DNA of 64,000 nt from Roseovarius sp. W115 (GCF_032842945.2 NZ_CP146606.1:1182501-1246500); one strand, 5' to 3'; counted from the stretch's first letter, positions 28,009 through 37,999 are shown. Program-made: numbers and translations. The notes: generated by a model not told the origin, from the sequence alone.

Positions 28009-29204
28009 GTGGTGGCCCTCGGTCCAAGTCCCTGATCCAGCGCTTTGAGCTGATCTGGGGTCAAAACGGTGTCGAGTGGCGTCAGCCCGTCGTAATGCGC
28101 CGCAGCCTCGGCATGCGCAGGATCAGAGCGCAGCACCTGCCAGCGGCGCTCGTCCAGCAGGGCGCGGGCGGCCTGGGCCTGACCGGTTTCCGTGGCCACG
28201 CCATCGGCGCGCACCAAACCACGGCGTTTCATTAGACGCAGTGTGAGGCGTTCATAAATTGGCTGATCTGTGGCCAGCGCCAGCAGACCTTGGCGCACAT
28301 GCACCTGCGCCTGAAAGCGGCGATGGCGCAGCATGGCGGCGAGAACGCCGCGCGCGGGCGCTATGAGCAATGACATCAAGAAGATGGCAAAGGCCACAAG
28401 CACGATGATCGGACCGGTGGGCAACGCGGGGGCGGTGGCGGATATGGCCGCGCCGACATAGCCTGCGACACCGCCAAACGTCCCGGCCAGCAGAACCACA
28501 TGGCCAACACGGTGGCTCCAAAACCGCGCGGCCACAGCCGGGATGATGAGAAGCGCCACGATCAGGATGAGGCCCACGATCTTGAGGCCGACAACTGTGA
28601 TCGCCATCGCCAGACCCATCATGGCAAGCTCAATCCGGCGCACGTTCATACCCGCTCCGGCAGCGAATTCGGGATCAAATGCTACGGTGGTCATAGGGCG
28701 TCGCAGGATGAGAACAGCCAACAAAACGAGTGTTCCACCCAAAGCGATCACCACGGCATCGTTCCAGAGCATTCCAGCGGTAGAGCCAAGAAGGAAGCTT
28801 TCCAGTCCGGCTTGCCGCCCGGCGTTCATCGACTGGATCACAGTCAGAAGCACGATGCCAAATCCGAAGAACACCGAAAGCACCGCGCCTATGGCGGCAT
28901 CTTCGGACAGGCGCGTTCGGTGGGTGAGCGCGCTGACGCAGAGCAGTCCTATGGCTGAGGTGACGGCAGACCCCAGCAATAATCCGGGGAGAGATCGACC
29001 CTCCCCGCCGAACGCCACCATGAGCATGAAGGCCAGCGCCACACCGGGAAGCGTTGCATGGCTAATGGCGTCACTGACCAAAGCGCGTTTGCCAAGAAAC
29101 AGGAAGGTGCCCGTCGCCCCGGCGGCGATGCCCAAGAGCATGGCACCGACCGTCACCAACGTGGCGTTGTAGCCAAGCTGCAGGGTGAGCGCCTCCAAAA
29201 GCAT
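28005..29204 (-). CDS. Mn/Zn-type ABC transporter permease with C-terminal winged-helix-like tail
   Basis: 399 residues from the ATG at 29204 (the frame extends to 29252 but overlaps the ATPase gene). Residues 1-290 are an ABC-3 permease (KRALVSDAISHATLPGVALAFML). After residue ~295 a soluble tail of ~100 residues follows, with DQPIYERLTLRLMKRRGLVRADG resembling a DtxR/MntR-like winged helix. Such long SitC-type permeases are found in Roseobacter Mn operons; the tail might sense metal or contact the ATPase (inference). The name sitC would fit. Confidence 0.88.
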   Translation of the reverse strand: MLLEALTLQLGYNATLVTVGAMLLGIAAGATGTFLFLGKRALVSDAISHATLPGVALAFMLMVAFGGEGRSLPGLLLGSAVTSAIGLLCVSALTHRTRLSEDAAIGAVLSVFFGFGIVLLTVIQSMNAGRQAGLESFLLGSTAGMLWNDAVVIALGGTLVLLAVLILRRPMTTVAFDPEFAAGAGMNVRRIELAMMGLAMAITVVGLKIVGLILIVALLIIPAVAARFWSHRVGHVVLLAGTFGGVAGYVGAAISATAPALPTGPIIVLVAFAIFLMSLLIAPARGVLAAMLRHRRFQAQVHVRQGLLALATDQPIYERLTLRLMKRRGLVRADGVATETGQAQAARALLDERRWQVLRSDPAHAEAAAHYDGLTPLDTVLTPDQLKALDQGLGPRATT

Positions 29205-29208
29205 GGGA

Positions 29209-30003
29209 TCAGATGGCCGCGCCCATTTGCGCGGTGGCCAGACGTCCGCCATAGGCGGCTTGCAGATTGGGCTGCGTAAAGGCCTCGGCCACGGTGCCTT
29301 CTGCGATGCGCGTGGTGTTGATCAAGAACACCCGGTCAAAATACTCCGGCACGGTGGCCAAATCATGATGCACGGCAACCACGGTTTTGCCGGCAGCGCG
29401 AAGTTCTTGCAGAACTGAGATGATGGCTTTTTCCGTGGCCGCATCGACCCCGGCAAAGGGTTCATCAAGCAGGTAAAGATCGGCCTCTTGCGCCAGGGCG
29501 CGCGCGAGGAAGACGCGCTGTTGCTGACCCCCAGACAATTGCCCGATCTGGCGGTTGGCAAAACTCTCCATTCCAACCCGTGCAAGACTGTCGAGTGCGA
29601 TCTGGCGATGTGCGCCGCTGACCCGGCGCAGCAAACCCAGGCTGCGGTATTGTCCCATCATCACCACGTCCAGAACCCGCGTCGGGAAATCCCAATCGAC
29701 ACTGGCACGTTGCGGCACATAAGCAATACGGGCGCGCTCAGAGGCCAAGGGTTGACCCCATGCAGAGATTAGACCCGAGAGCGGTTTGACAATCCCAAGG
29801 GCAGCTTTGAGTAAGGTGGATTTACCAGCACCATTCGGGCCGATGATGGCGGTCATTTCACCGGGGTGGAACGTCGCGTCCACAGAAAATACCGCCGGTT
29901 TTTCACCGTAGGACACGGTCAGGCCGCGAATGGCAAGAGGCGCATCGAACTCGGTTGAGCTGGTGACGCGATGGCCTTCTGTTGTGATGAGATCAAGGGA
30001 CAT
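29209..30003 (-). CDS. Mn/Zn-type ABC transporter ATP-binding protein
   Basis: 264 residues. Walker A GPNGAGKST near residue 55, signature LSGGQQQRV, Walker B DLYLLDEPF and the H-loop HHD are all intact. It energises the metal permeases encoded downstream. The gap to the substrate-binding gene is three bases and to the next permease four, so it sits in the middle of one operon. The order binding protein, ATPase, permease, permease is the sitABCD order. Confidence 0.92.
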   Translation of the reverse strand: MSLDLITTEGHRVTSSTEFDAPLAIRGLTVSYGEKPAVFSVDATFHPGEMTAIIGPNGAGKSTLLKAALGIVKPLSGLISAWGQPLASERARIAYVPQRASVDWDFPTRVLDVVMMGQYRSLGLLRRVSGAHRQIALDSLARVGMESFANRQIGQLSGGQQQRVFLARALAQEADLYLLDEPFAGVDAATEKAIISVLQELRAAGKTVVAVHHDLATVPEYFDRVFLINTTRIAEGTVAEAFTQPNLQAAYGGRLATAQMGAAI

Positions 30004-30006
30004 GGC

Positions 30007-30975
30007 CTAGCTTCCTGCCGACAGTTTGGCATTCATACCGCGCGCAGGCACGTCGCCTCCCAGCGCCGCCGTGATGGTTGTCACGTTGTGGTCGATCATG
30101 CCGATATAGGTGCCTTCATACGTGTCCGACTGACCCATAGCGTCCGAGAAAAGCTCTCCGCCGATCTTGACTTCGTGGCCTTGGGCCGCGGCGCCTTCGA
30201 TCAGGGCGCGGACATTGCGGTCACTGACTGAGCTTTCCACGAAGACCGCTCCGATGCCACGCTCGACCAGCATGTCAGCCAGTGTGCTGATGCGGTTGAG
30301 CCCAGCCTCAGACTCAGTCGAGATGCCTTGAATACCGATCACTTCAAAGCCGTAGCTCTTACCGAAATACCCAAAGGCATCATGCGCAGACAGCAGAACG
30401 CGCGCAGGTTCAGGCACGGTGGTGAGGGATGTGCGGGCATAGGTGGCAAGACGTTCGATCTGTTCCAGATGCGCCTCGGCATTCGCGGCAAACGCATCTT
30501 TGTGCACTGGTGCAACGTCGCTCAACGCGTCGCGCACCGCAGCCACCACATGCGCCCAAAGCTCAGGCACCATCCAGACATGTGGGTCAAACCGCCCGTC
30601 GTAATCCTCATGAGCGATCAGCAGATCCTCTGGCACTGCTTCTGCCACAGCAACGACTTTCCGTCGCTTGCCAAGCTTAAGCAGGAACTCCTCCATCTGT
30701 GCCTCCAGATAGAGCCCATTCCAAAGCACCAGATCGGCCTGTGTCGCGGCCACAAGATCCGTGCGGGTTTGCCGATAGGCGTGCGGGTCAACACCCGGTC
30801 CCATCAACGCTTTGACATTGACAAGATCACCGCCCACCTGACGCGCTGCATCGGCGATCATGCCGGTGGTCGCCACGACGGACAGTTTTGTTTCCGCAAA
30901 CGCAAAGGCGGGCGCCGCGGCCAATGAAGCCGACACCAATGTGCTTTTCAGAAAGTCTCTGCGCTTGAGGCGCAT
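30007..30975 (-). CDS. Metal ABC transporter substrate-binding protein (manganese type, SitA/ZnuA-like)
   Basis: 322 residues. A twin-arginine-like export signal is visible (KRRDFLKSTLVSASLAAAPAFAFA). The mature protein is of the TroA/PsaA cluster A-I type: VVATTGMIADAARQVGG, metal His in GVDPHAYRQT, then His in PHVWM and late acidic ligands. It lacks a long His/Asp-rich loop usual for zinc-specific ZnuA, which together with the Mur-like operators favours manganese. It is the first gene of the four-gene operon; SD GAGGAG is near its ATG. Confidence 0.9.
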   Translation of the reverse strand: MRLKRRDFLKSTLVSASLAAAPAFAFAETKLSVVATTGMIADAARQVGGDLVNVKALMGPGVDPHAYRQTRTDLVAATQADLVLWNGLYLEAQMEEFLLKLGKRRKVVAVAEAVPEDLLIAHEDYDGRFDPHVWMVPELWAHVVAAVRDALSDVAPVHKDAFAANAEAHLEQIERLATYARTSLTTVPEPARVLLSAHDAFGYFGKSYGFEVIGIQGISTESEAGLNRISTLADMLVERGIGAVFVESSVSDRNVRALIEGAAAQGHEVKIGGELFSDAMGQSDTYEGTYIGMIDHNVTTITAALGGDVPARGMNAKLSAGS

Positions 30976-31008
30976 GGAATACTCCTCAGGGTCTGCGTTG
31001 TTCTGTAT

Positions 31009-31060
31009 TGAATATGAGAGTCATTCGCAAAAAGTCAATGCAATTGCGAATTATTCGCAA
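31009..31060 (-). promoter_or_regulatory. sit operon promoter with two Mur/Fur-type operators
   Basis: On the minus strand a -35-like TTGACT (31038-31033) and -10-like TATTCA (31014-31009) are 18 bases apart. TTGCGAAT-T-ATTCGCAA at 31044-31060 is a perfect 8-1-8 palindrome just upstream. A second, degenerate copy (ATGAGAGT-C-ATTCGCAA, 31014-31030) fills the spacer. Centres are 30 bp apart, three helix turns. This fits repression by the alphaproteobacterial manganese regulator Mur. Confidence 0.72.
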
Positions 31061-31081
31061 GAAACCGCTATGATTTCCAAT

Positions 31082-31597
31082 TTAATGATCGACGCTGGGT
31101 AACGAGCCTTCGGGATAGGATAGGCCAAGCCTAATAGACATGGCATGTTCAGAAACCCCAAATAGTTGGGCCATAGAGGCAACTGTTGTTCCTGGCTTCT
31201 TTTTTTCAAGATTTACCAGTTCGCGTGGCATCAACAAATTAGCGGCAAACTTGTTAGCCTCGGTTTCCTCAGACGGGCCAATCATTGTATTGTGATACTT
31301 ACCTGACTCAGTACTACGATACGCTCGATCATCATCGATGCCATCACCTACTAAATGCCGGTGTAACATGTAATGACCCAGTTCGTGTGCTAATGTAAAT
31401 CTCTGACGAGTGTAAGGATCTTTGGCAGAAACAGTAATCAAGAACGAATCTCCAATACGCTCAAGCATGCCCGAAATTCCTTGCGTCAAAAATGCAGCCT
31501 GAAGCCCAATACCTAATTTTTCTGGCAAAACATGCACACCGACAGGCGCAGACTTACGAGCTGCTGTCAAAACATCCCACTGATCAGAGATATTCAT
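31082..31597 (-). CDS. ImmA/IrrE-family metallopeptidase
   Basis: 171 residues. The zinc motif HELGH is at 71-75, with the third ligand in EETEANKFAANLLMPREL (Glu113), all intact. Family members cleave DNA-binding repressors (ImmA of ICEBs1, IrrE/PprI in Deinococcus), or act as toxin-antitoxin type partners. The gene overlaps the upstream small membrane-protein gene by four bases, so they are a pair. No XRE-type repressor gene is adjacent, unusual for ImmA. The DNA of both genes is visibly richer in A+T than the neighbours. Confidence 0.88.
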   Translation of the reverse strand: MNISDQWDVLTAARKSAPVGVHVLPEKLGIGLQAAFLTQGISGMLERIGDSFLITVSAKDPYTRQRFTLAHELGHYMLHRHLVGDGIDDDRAYRSTESGKYHNTMIGPSEETEANKFAANLLMPRELVNLEKKKPGTTVASMAQLFGVSEHAMSIRLGLSYPEGSLPSVDH

Positions 31598-31935
31598 TTT
31601 TCACCATTTTCTGCGTCTTCTTGTGCTTCTGCAAACCTATTTGCGTCCTCGTCAGTAGTGCCATCGGAATCCATCATTTCCCGGTATGCCTTAACGACAT
31701 CGGGCAATTCTTTTTGCAGATACTCGTTAGCAACCCGTTCAGCGACTTCCTCAGCAACTTTCGTTGCTTCCAATGTGGCTTGAGCTTTTGCAATACCTCG
31801 AAAGTTTAGAAAAGCGAACAATCCACCTAGTACTAAAATAAGGCCGATTGCAGCCAAAAGCAATGACATAAGGTCAAGGCGCCCTAGCTGCGCAGCGATC
31901 GAAATCGCATCAGCTGTGTCTATTATCTCTTCCAT
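31594..31935 (-). CDS. Small membrane protein paired with ImmA/IrrE peptidase
   Basis: 113 residues, not recognised as a named family. One membrane helix (about 20-45: LMSLLLAAIGLILVLGGLFAF) follows a short acidic start; the rest is a charged coiled-coil-like stretch with Ala/Glu/Lys heptad feel, ending in an acidic tail. Its stop overlaps the ImmA start. It could anchor or regulate the peptidase at the membrane (inference). A+T-rich for the region, which suggests acquisition. Confidence 0.7.
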   Translation of the reverse strand: MEEIIDTADAISIAAQLGRLDLMSLLLAAIGLILVLGGLFAFLNFRGIAKAQATLEATKVAEEVAERVANEYLQKELPDVVKAYREMMDSDGTTDEDANRFAEAQEDAENGEK

Positions 31936-32018
31936 AATATCAATCTTTACAACTTATGCGAGAAAGTACAAATCTTTTGAAATTCATTTATGGTAAGTAC
32001 AAGGATAACGTCTACACT

Positions 32019-32981
32019 TTACCCAAACCCAATCTCAAACCGTGTGCCGCTGAACGTATCCGCGAGCACAATCTCTCCGCCCGCAACTTCGATCATCGTC
32101 TTTACAATGGCCAAGCCCATGCCTGTGCCGCCTTCCGCGCGGCGCGTGGTGAAGAAGGGCTCAAAGATATGCGCGCGATTGCCGGGGGCGATGCCGGGGC
32201 CGTCGTCGGAGACGCTGAACCCTTCGGGCGTGGCCGAGAGCGTGACCGTTTTGGCACCGTGAGCCGCGGCGTTCTGTGCCAGATGGGCAAGAACCGCACG
32301 CAAAGCGTCGAGGTCAAGCGGCACGGAGGTGTCTTGTTCCACGCGTATTGTGAGATCAGCGTCCAATCCCTCACTGGCTTCTGACAGGCTCGATGGCCCC
32401 TCGCCCACAGGATCGCGCGCCGAGGCGAGGCGGCGCAGGGCGTGAAGCTGATCCTGCATTTTGTAGGCCGAAGTGCGGATCGTGTTGGTCAGCGCCGCGC
32501 GGTCCTCAGCTGAGCTGTCAGATTGAAGAAGCTCGGCGGCCCCAATCAGGCTGGTGAGAGGCGATTTAAGCTCATGCGTGACGTGGTTGGTGTAGGCGCG
32601 CAGGCCTGCTTCGCGGTCCTGAAGCGTGGTGCTCATATCAACAACCGCACGCGCCAGATCTGAGAGCTCCGGCGTGCCGAACTGTGTCGGCAAGGGCGCA
32701 TCGTCGCGCCCTTCTTTTACCGCCAAAGCGTGCGCTGTGAGCGCATAGACGGGTCGGAGCACAAGACGCCAAAGCAAAAACGCCAGTAGCGACGTCACCA
32801 CAATGGCGAGGGTGAAAAACAAAAGGGTGGTTTCCCCCCAGCCGAGGATGAACCCGGCGACTTTGAAGTACCCGATGGAGATAGCGGGAAGGATCAGGAC
32901 TGCTGCCAACGTGCCGCCAATCACAAGCGCCAAGGGCGGTCGCCATTTGCGCCGAATGCGCGGTTTTACCCGCCCTGACAT
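32019..32981 (-). CDS. Sensor histidine kinase
   Basis: 320 residues. Two membrane helices (about 17-38 and 50-75) with almost no periplasmic loop between them, a HAMP-like linker, then the dimerisation helix with HELKSP (phospho-acceptor His136) and an ATPase domain with N box (HLAQNAAAHG), DDGPGI and GTGMGLAIVK glycine boxes. The very short periplasmic part means it probably senses inside the membrane or needs a partner. It overlaps the response-regulator gene by 16 bases. The signal is unknown. Confidence 0.9.
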   Translation of the reverse strand: MSGRVKPRIRRKWRPPLALVIGGTLAAVLILPAISIGYFKVAGFILGWGETTLLFFTLAIVVTSLLAFLLWRLVLRPVYALTAHALAVKEGRDDAPLPTQFGTPELSDLARAVVDMSTTLQDREAGLRAYTNHVTHELKSPLTSLIGAAELLQSDSSAEDRAALTNTIRTSAYKMQDQLHALRRLASARDPVGEGPSSLSEASEGLDADLTIRVEQDTSVPLDLDALRAVLAHLAQNAAAHGAKTVTLSATPEGFSVSDDGPGIAPGNRAHIFEPFFTTRRAEGGTGMGLAIVKTMIEVAGGEIVLADTFSGTRFEIGFG

Positions 32982-33670
32982 GCGCCCATCCGGATGCCCA
33001 CGCCATGCACAGTTTCAATCGCCGTGTCGCACCCTGCCTCAGCCAGTTTGGCGCGCAAATTCCGCAAATGGCTATCAAGTGTCCGGTCCGAGACATGAAG
33101 AGACGGGCCGTAGACGGCATCCGTCAACTGCGCCTTGGTTGCAACGTGATCGGGCCGTGTCATCAGATGCGCCAGCATGTCCATCTCGCGTTTGGTCAGG
33201 GCGACAGGCTGGTTTTCAAACGTGCACAGGTGACGTCCGGGATCGAGTTGCAGCGCGCCGCGCGTCAGCATGCCTTGCGAGATACCTGGTGCCACACCGG
33301 ACGTGCGTTTGAGGATGGCGCGTATGCGCGCCAGTAGTTCCCTCGGCGAGAACGGTTTCGTCACATAGTCATCACCGCCAAGTTCAAATCCCAGAACGCG
33401 GTCGATTTCATCATCTCTTGCGGTCAGAAACAGAACCGGCGTGCTGTACTCTGCGCGCAAGCGGCGGCACACCTCCAGCCCATCCATTTCCGGCATGCCA
33501 ATATCCAGCACAATGAGATCAGCCTTGCCATTACGTGCCTTGGCCAACCCTTCTGCGCCATCACCTGCCTCAGAGACGTCATACCCGTCCTGCCGCAATG
33601 CGATGCGCAGCACCTCGCGGATTTGCGGGTCGTCATCAACGATCAGGATGTGGCTCATCACGCGGTCCAT
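32966..33670 (-). CDS. OmpR-family response regulator
   Basis: 234 residues: receiver with acidic pocket DDD (12-14), phospho-acceptor Asp56 in VLDIGMPEMDG, then a winged helix ending TVHGVGIRMG. Start choice: the ATG at 33670 overlaps the stop of the upstream small ORF (TGATG), while the later ATG at 33658 would also give a full receiver. Cotranscribed with the downstream kinase. Targets are not visible; the small membrane protein encoded upstream may belong to the same system. Confidence 0.9.
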   Translation of the reverse strand: MDRVMSHILIVDDDPQIREVLRIALRQDGYDVSEAGDGAEGLAKARNGKADLIVLDIGMPEMDGLEVCRRLRAEYSTPVLFLTARDDEIDRVLGFELGGDDYVTKPFSPRELLARIRAILKRTSGVAPGISQGMLTRGALQLDPGRHLCTFENQPVALTKREMDMLAHLMTRPDHVATKAQLTDAVYGPSLHVSDRTLDSHLRNLRAKLAEAGCDTAIETVHGVGIRMGACQGG

Positions 33671-33900
33671 CAACACGAGGTTATGTCCGTGAAACTATGC
33701 CAGCCCAGCGGCTCGGAAAACCCCTGATCTTGCGCTGGACTCTCCACACCCTTCACCGCAAGGCCCGTCAGGATGGCCAACCCCAGAACAAGGATCAGCA
33801 TACGCGCGCGTTGGCGCTTGTTGCTTGTCTGGTTATGGCCGCCCTGACGGGACTGCGGGGAGAACAAGGTTATGCGTCTTTGATGCACTGCCGATACCAT
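33670..33900 (-). CDS. Small single-pass membrane protein upstream of the two-component genes
   Basis: 76 residues, family not recognised. A basic N-terminal half ending SNKRQRAR leads into a helix MLILVLGLAILTGLAVKG, then a short C-terminal part with GWHSFTDITSC. The positive-inside rule puts the C-terminus outside. The stop overlaps the response-regulator ATG (TGATG), which argues that it is translated and cotranscribed. It might act as a sensor or inhibitor for the kinase, which itself has hardly any outer domain (inference). Confidence 0.5.
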   Translation of the reverse strand: MVSAVHQRRITLFSPQSRQGGHNQTSNKRQRARMLILVLGLAILTGLAVKGVESPAQDQGFSEPLGWHSFTDITSC

Positions 33901-33995
33901 CGTCTCTTGCCTTTATTGCTTTGACACAGGTTTACCGCGCTGGGGTGCAGCCAGCGCGGAGTGTTTTCGCATTTTTTGTGCAGATCAGACGTGGA

Positions 33996-34679
33996 TTACA
34001 CGGATGGACCCTTGGGCGTTTCGCGCAGGTGGTCTCGTTTGATCCAGACGCGGGCACCATTAGCGCCGACTCTGGCGGAGGATGTCATCCCCTTCGGCAG
34101 GCGCAGCCAGCTATACGTCTTGAAGCTATCGCCACCTTCCTCAAAGCCGCCATCCAGAACCAGAAGCTCAAGTCCGTTTGGCGCATCAAGCGTGACTTCG
34201 GCCTCTGGTGCCCAACGCTCCAGAACGACATCCTCTGATCCATCCGAAAAGAGCGGCATGACCTCAACACCTGAGCGGCCCGGCAAAAAACGCATCTTGT
34301 TGGTGTCGACGCGGATATGGGTGCGGTCATCCAGATCAAACTGCCAAAGCTTCACGAAAATGGTACAGCCAGGCTCGGATCCCGGTGTGTGTGAGGAATG
34401 CGGCGGATTGCGGATGTAGCTTCCGGCAGGGAAATCGCCGTGCTCATCCTGAAACACGCCGTCGATTACCAGAAACTCTTCACCGCCTGTGTGCACATGA
34501 GACGAAAATTTGCTGCCCGGCGCATAGCGCACAATGGTTGTGGCCCGCGCCACTTCATCGCCGATCCGGTCGAGCATGCGGCGATCTACACCGGCCATGG
34601 GTGAGGCAACCCATGGCTCATCGGCGCTGTGGACGACGGCGCGTTGAGAAAAATCATCATTGCGTTGCATGGGTTGCAT
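33996..34679 (-). CDS. ChrR-like double-cupin protein
   Basis: 227 residues. Two cupin repeats are seen: the first with YAPGSKFSSHVHTGGEEFLVIDG (metal-binding His-x-His and Glu), the second around LELLVLDGGFEEGG. It resembles the cupin domain of the ChrR anti-sigma factor, but the zinc-binding N-terminal anti-sigma helix domain is absent and no ECF sigma gene is adjacent. Could be a cupin oxygenase or metal sensor. A second ATG at 34670 sits better from the AGG upstream; the choice is uncertain. It is 8 bases downstream of gst. Confidence 0.75.
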   Translation of the reverse strand: MQPMQRNDDFSQRAVVHSADEPWVASPMAGVDRRMLDRIGDEVARATTIVRYAPGSKFSSHVHTGGEEFLVIDGVFQDEHGDFPAGSYIRNPPHSSHTPGSEPGCTIFVKLWQFDLDDRTHIRVDTNKMRFLPGRSGVEVMPLFSDGSEDVVLERWAPEAEVTLDAPNGLELLVLDGGFEEGGDSFKTYSWLRLPKGMTSSARVGANGARVWIKRDHLRETPKGPSV

Positions 34680-34687
34680 CCTTTCTC

Positions 34688-35308
34688 TTAGGCCGCGATT
34701 GAGGGGCGCGCGGCGACACGGGCGTGCCATGCCTGCAGATTGGCACAGTCTTCTGGCACGTCAATATTGGCAAAGCCAGCAAAAGCCAGACCGGCAAAGG
34801 CGGTGATGTCAGCTATGCTGAACTCGTCGCCTGCAAGATAGAGTTTTTCGGCGAGAATATTGTCGAGATAACGCATACCTTTCAGCGCTGTCTCTTTCTG
34901 ATGCTCACCCCATTCAGCACATTGGTAGCCTTCGATCTCTTTGCCAAGACCGGGCGTGGCATGGTGGAAATAGGTGGCCACAGCGTCAAGCAACCCGGAT
35001 TCCGCGCGCCGCTGCATCATGTGAATCACGGCACGGTCTTTCGCCGTCTGTCCGGTGAGCGCGGGGCTGCCGTCGAGGTGATCGAGATATTCGGTGATGG
35101 CGGTGCATTCAGAGATACAAGTGCCATCCTCAAGTTCAAGCACGGGCACGGCGGCAGACGGGTTCTTGGCACGGAATGCCTCGGATTGGTGTTCTCCTTC
35201 TGGAACGTTGACGGACACAAACTCAACCTGTTCGGTGAGTCCTTTTTCGGCGAGGGCGATACGGATACGCGTAGGATTTGGGAAACCTTCGAATTCATAA
35301 ATTTTCAT
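34688..35308 (-). CDS. Glutathione S-transferase
   Basis: 206 residues. Thioredoxin-like N-domain MKIYEFEGFPNPTRIRIALAEKGL, the glutathione cis-Pro and binding strand SAAVPVLELEDGT followed by SECTAITEYLD, and an all-helical C-domain with FSIADITAFAGLAFA. The presence of Asn/Pro-Thr in the first loop puts it near the YfcG/theta-like bacterial GSTs. An SD AGGAGA precedes the ATG. It is divergent from a TetR gene, and two operator-like repeats lie between, so its expression is likely under that repressor; the cupin gene follows in the same operon. Confidence 0.9.
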   Translation of the reverse strand: MKIYEFEGFPNPTRIRIALAEKGLTEQVEFVSVNVPEGEHQSEAFRAKNPSAAVPVLELEDGTCISECTAITEYLDHLDGSPALTGQTAKDRAVIHMMQRRAESGLLDAVATYFHHATPGLGKEIEGYQCAEWGEHQKETALKGMRYLDNILAEKLYLAGDEFSIADITAFAGLAFAGFANIDVPEDCANLQAWHARVAARPSIAA

Positions 35309-35317
35309 TTTGATTCT

Positions 35318-35385
35318 CCTATCTAGTAGTAGGTAGATTACTAGAATTGATTTTTCTCACCGTCAAGCCTATCTACTGGCAGATA
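35318..35385. promoter_or_regulatory. Two TetR operator-like repeats between gst and tetR
   Basis: CCTATCTA occurs twice 50 bases apart (35318 and 35368), each opening an imperfect inverted repeat: ATCTA...TAGAT at 35321-35338, TATCT...AGATA at 35370-35385. One abuts the gst SD, the other the tetR start. Confidence 0.6.
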
Positions 35386-35402
35386 AATAATCCGTGAGAA
35401 CC

Positions 35403-35948
35403 ATGCCTGAGACCCGCGACCAAATCCTTGATCTTGCTGAACGCGCCATACGCTTGCGCGGTTACCATGCCGTGAGCTTTCGCGACATCGCAGACGAGCT
35501 AGGCATCAAATCGGCCAGCATTCACTATCACTTCCGTCACAAGGAGGACCTTGGGGTTGCAATGGTGGAACGCTATGCCAAGCGGGTGCATACCTATGTC
35601 GGCGACGCTGGTATTTTGGATTGGCCAGCCGCCGTTGGGCAGTTTGGCGCGGTCTACAAACGCGCGCTGCATGACGAAGACTTACAATGCCTGTGCGGGA
35701 TGCTGGCCGCTGAAAGTGCCGGATTGCCTGATCCCGTCGCTGCGAAAGTCGCGGAGTTTTTCAAGACTAACCTGGCCTGGTTGAAAGCCTCAATGCCGGA
35801 GGGCGTGGAAAATCAGACCCTTTTGGCCCAACGCGTGCAGGCGGAAATCCAAGGGGCCATGACCCTTTCGGTCAGCCTTGGACGGCCTGAAATCCTGAAT
35901 GACACAGTCGAGCGGTTGATGGCTGCGGCGCATTCAGAATTTGCATGA
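35403..35948 (+). CDS. TetR/AcrR-family transcriptional regulator
   Basis: 181 residues from the ATG at 35403 (a GTG at 35394 is also in frame). The N-terminal HTH reads RGYHAVSFRDIADELGIKSASIHYHFRHKEDLG, a clean TetR pattern; the C-terminal ligand domain is of the YxaF/LmrA-like length. It probably represses the divergent gst-cupin genes and itself through the two repeats between them. Ligand unknown, perhaps an electrophile handled by the GST. Confidence 0.9.
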   Translation: MPETRDQILDLAERAIRLRGYHAVSFRDIADELGIKSASIHYHFRHKEDLGVAMVERYAKRVHTYVGDAGILDWPAAVGQFGAVYKRALHDEDLQCLCGMLAAESAGLPDPVAAKVAEFFKTNLAWLKASMPEGVENQTLLAQRVQAEIQGAMTLSVSLGRPEILNDTVERLMAAAHSEFA

Positions 35949-35957
35949 ATTCTGAAA

Positions 35958-35977
35958 TAGAAAACACGTGTTTTCTA
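35958..35977. repeat. A+T-rich 20-bp perfect palindrome
   Basis: TAGAAAACACGTGTTTTCTA, self-complementary, 10 bases after the tetR stop. It resembles the pair at 61365-61408 (TAGAAAA / TTTTCTA core) and could act as a hairpin terminator, although no U-tract follows. Confidence 0.6.
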
Positions 35978-36011
35978 ACCCATTTTCCGCATGAAAAAAT
36001 GACTACTGCCC

Positions 36012-36040
36012 AAAAAAAGCCCTCGCCACTAGGGCGAGGG
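36012..36040 (-). terminator. Rho-independent terminator downstream of ccrM
   Basis: Stem 36020-36027 (CCCTCGCC) with 36033-36040, five-base loop, followed on the minus strand by a seven-T tract (36018-36012). It lies about 63 bases after the ccrM stop. Confidence 0.88.
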
Positions 36041-36102
36041 GTTGAGTTAAGTGCCATGTGTCAGGCCACAGGCACCGGCGGTGTTCGTGTATTTCAGTAT
36101 GT

Positions 36103-37940
<1,838 letters not shown>

Positions 37941-37969
37941 GCACTCTACAAAGCACGACTGGCGCGGAC

Positions 37970-37999
37970 AAAAAAGAGAGAGACCCGAATTTCTTCGGG
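37970..37999 (-). terminator. Hairpin terminator after the secreted-protein gene
   Basis: CCCGAA-GAAA-TTCGGG on the minus strand (37999-37984, GNRA-type loop) followed by TCTCTCTCTTTTTTG. It ends transcription of the gene at 38037-38519 before rnhB. Confidence 0.8.

Noticed and set aside
33996..34679. Full ChrR anti-sigma factor of an ECF/RpoE-type system
   Set aside because: No N-terminal zinc anti-sigma domain is visible and no ECF sigma gene is adjacent.
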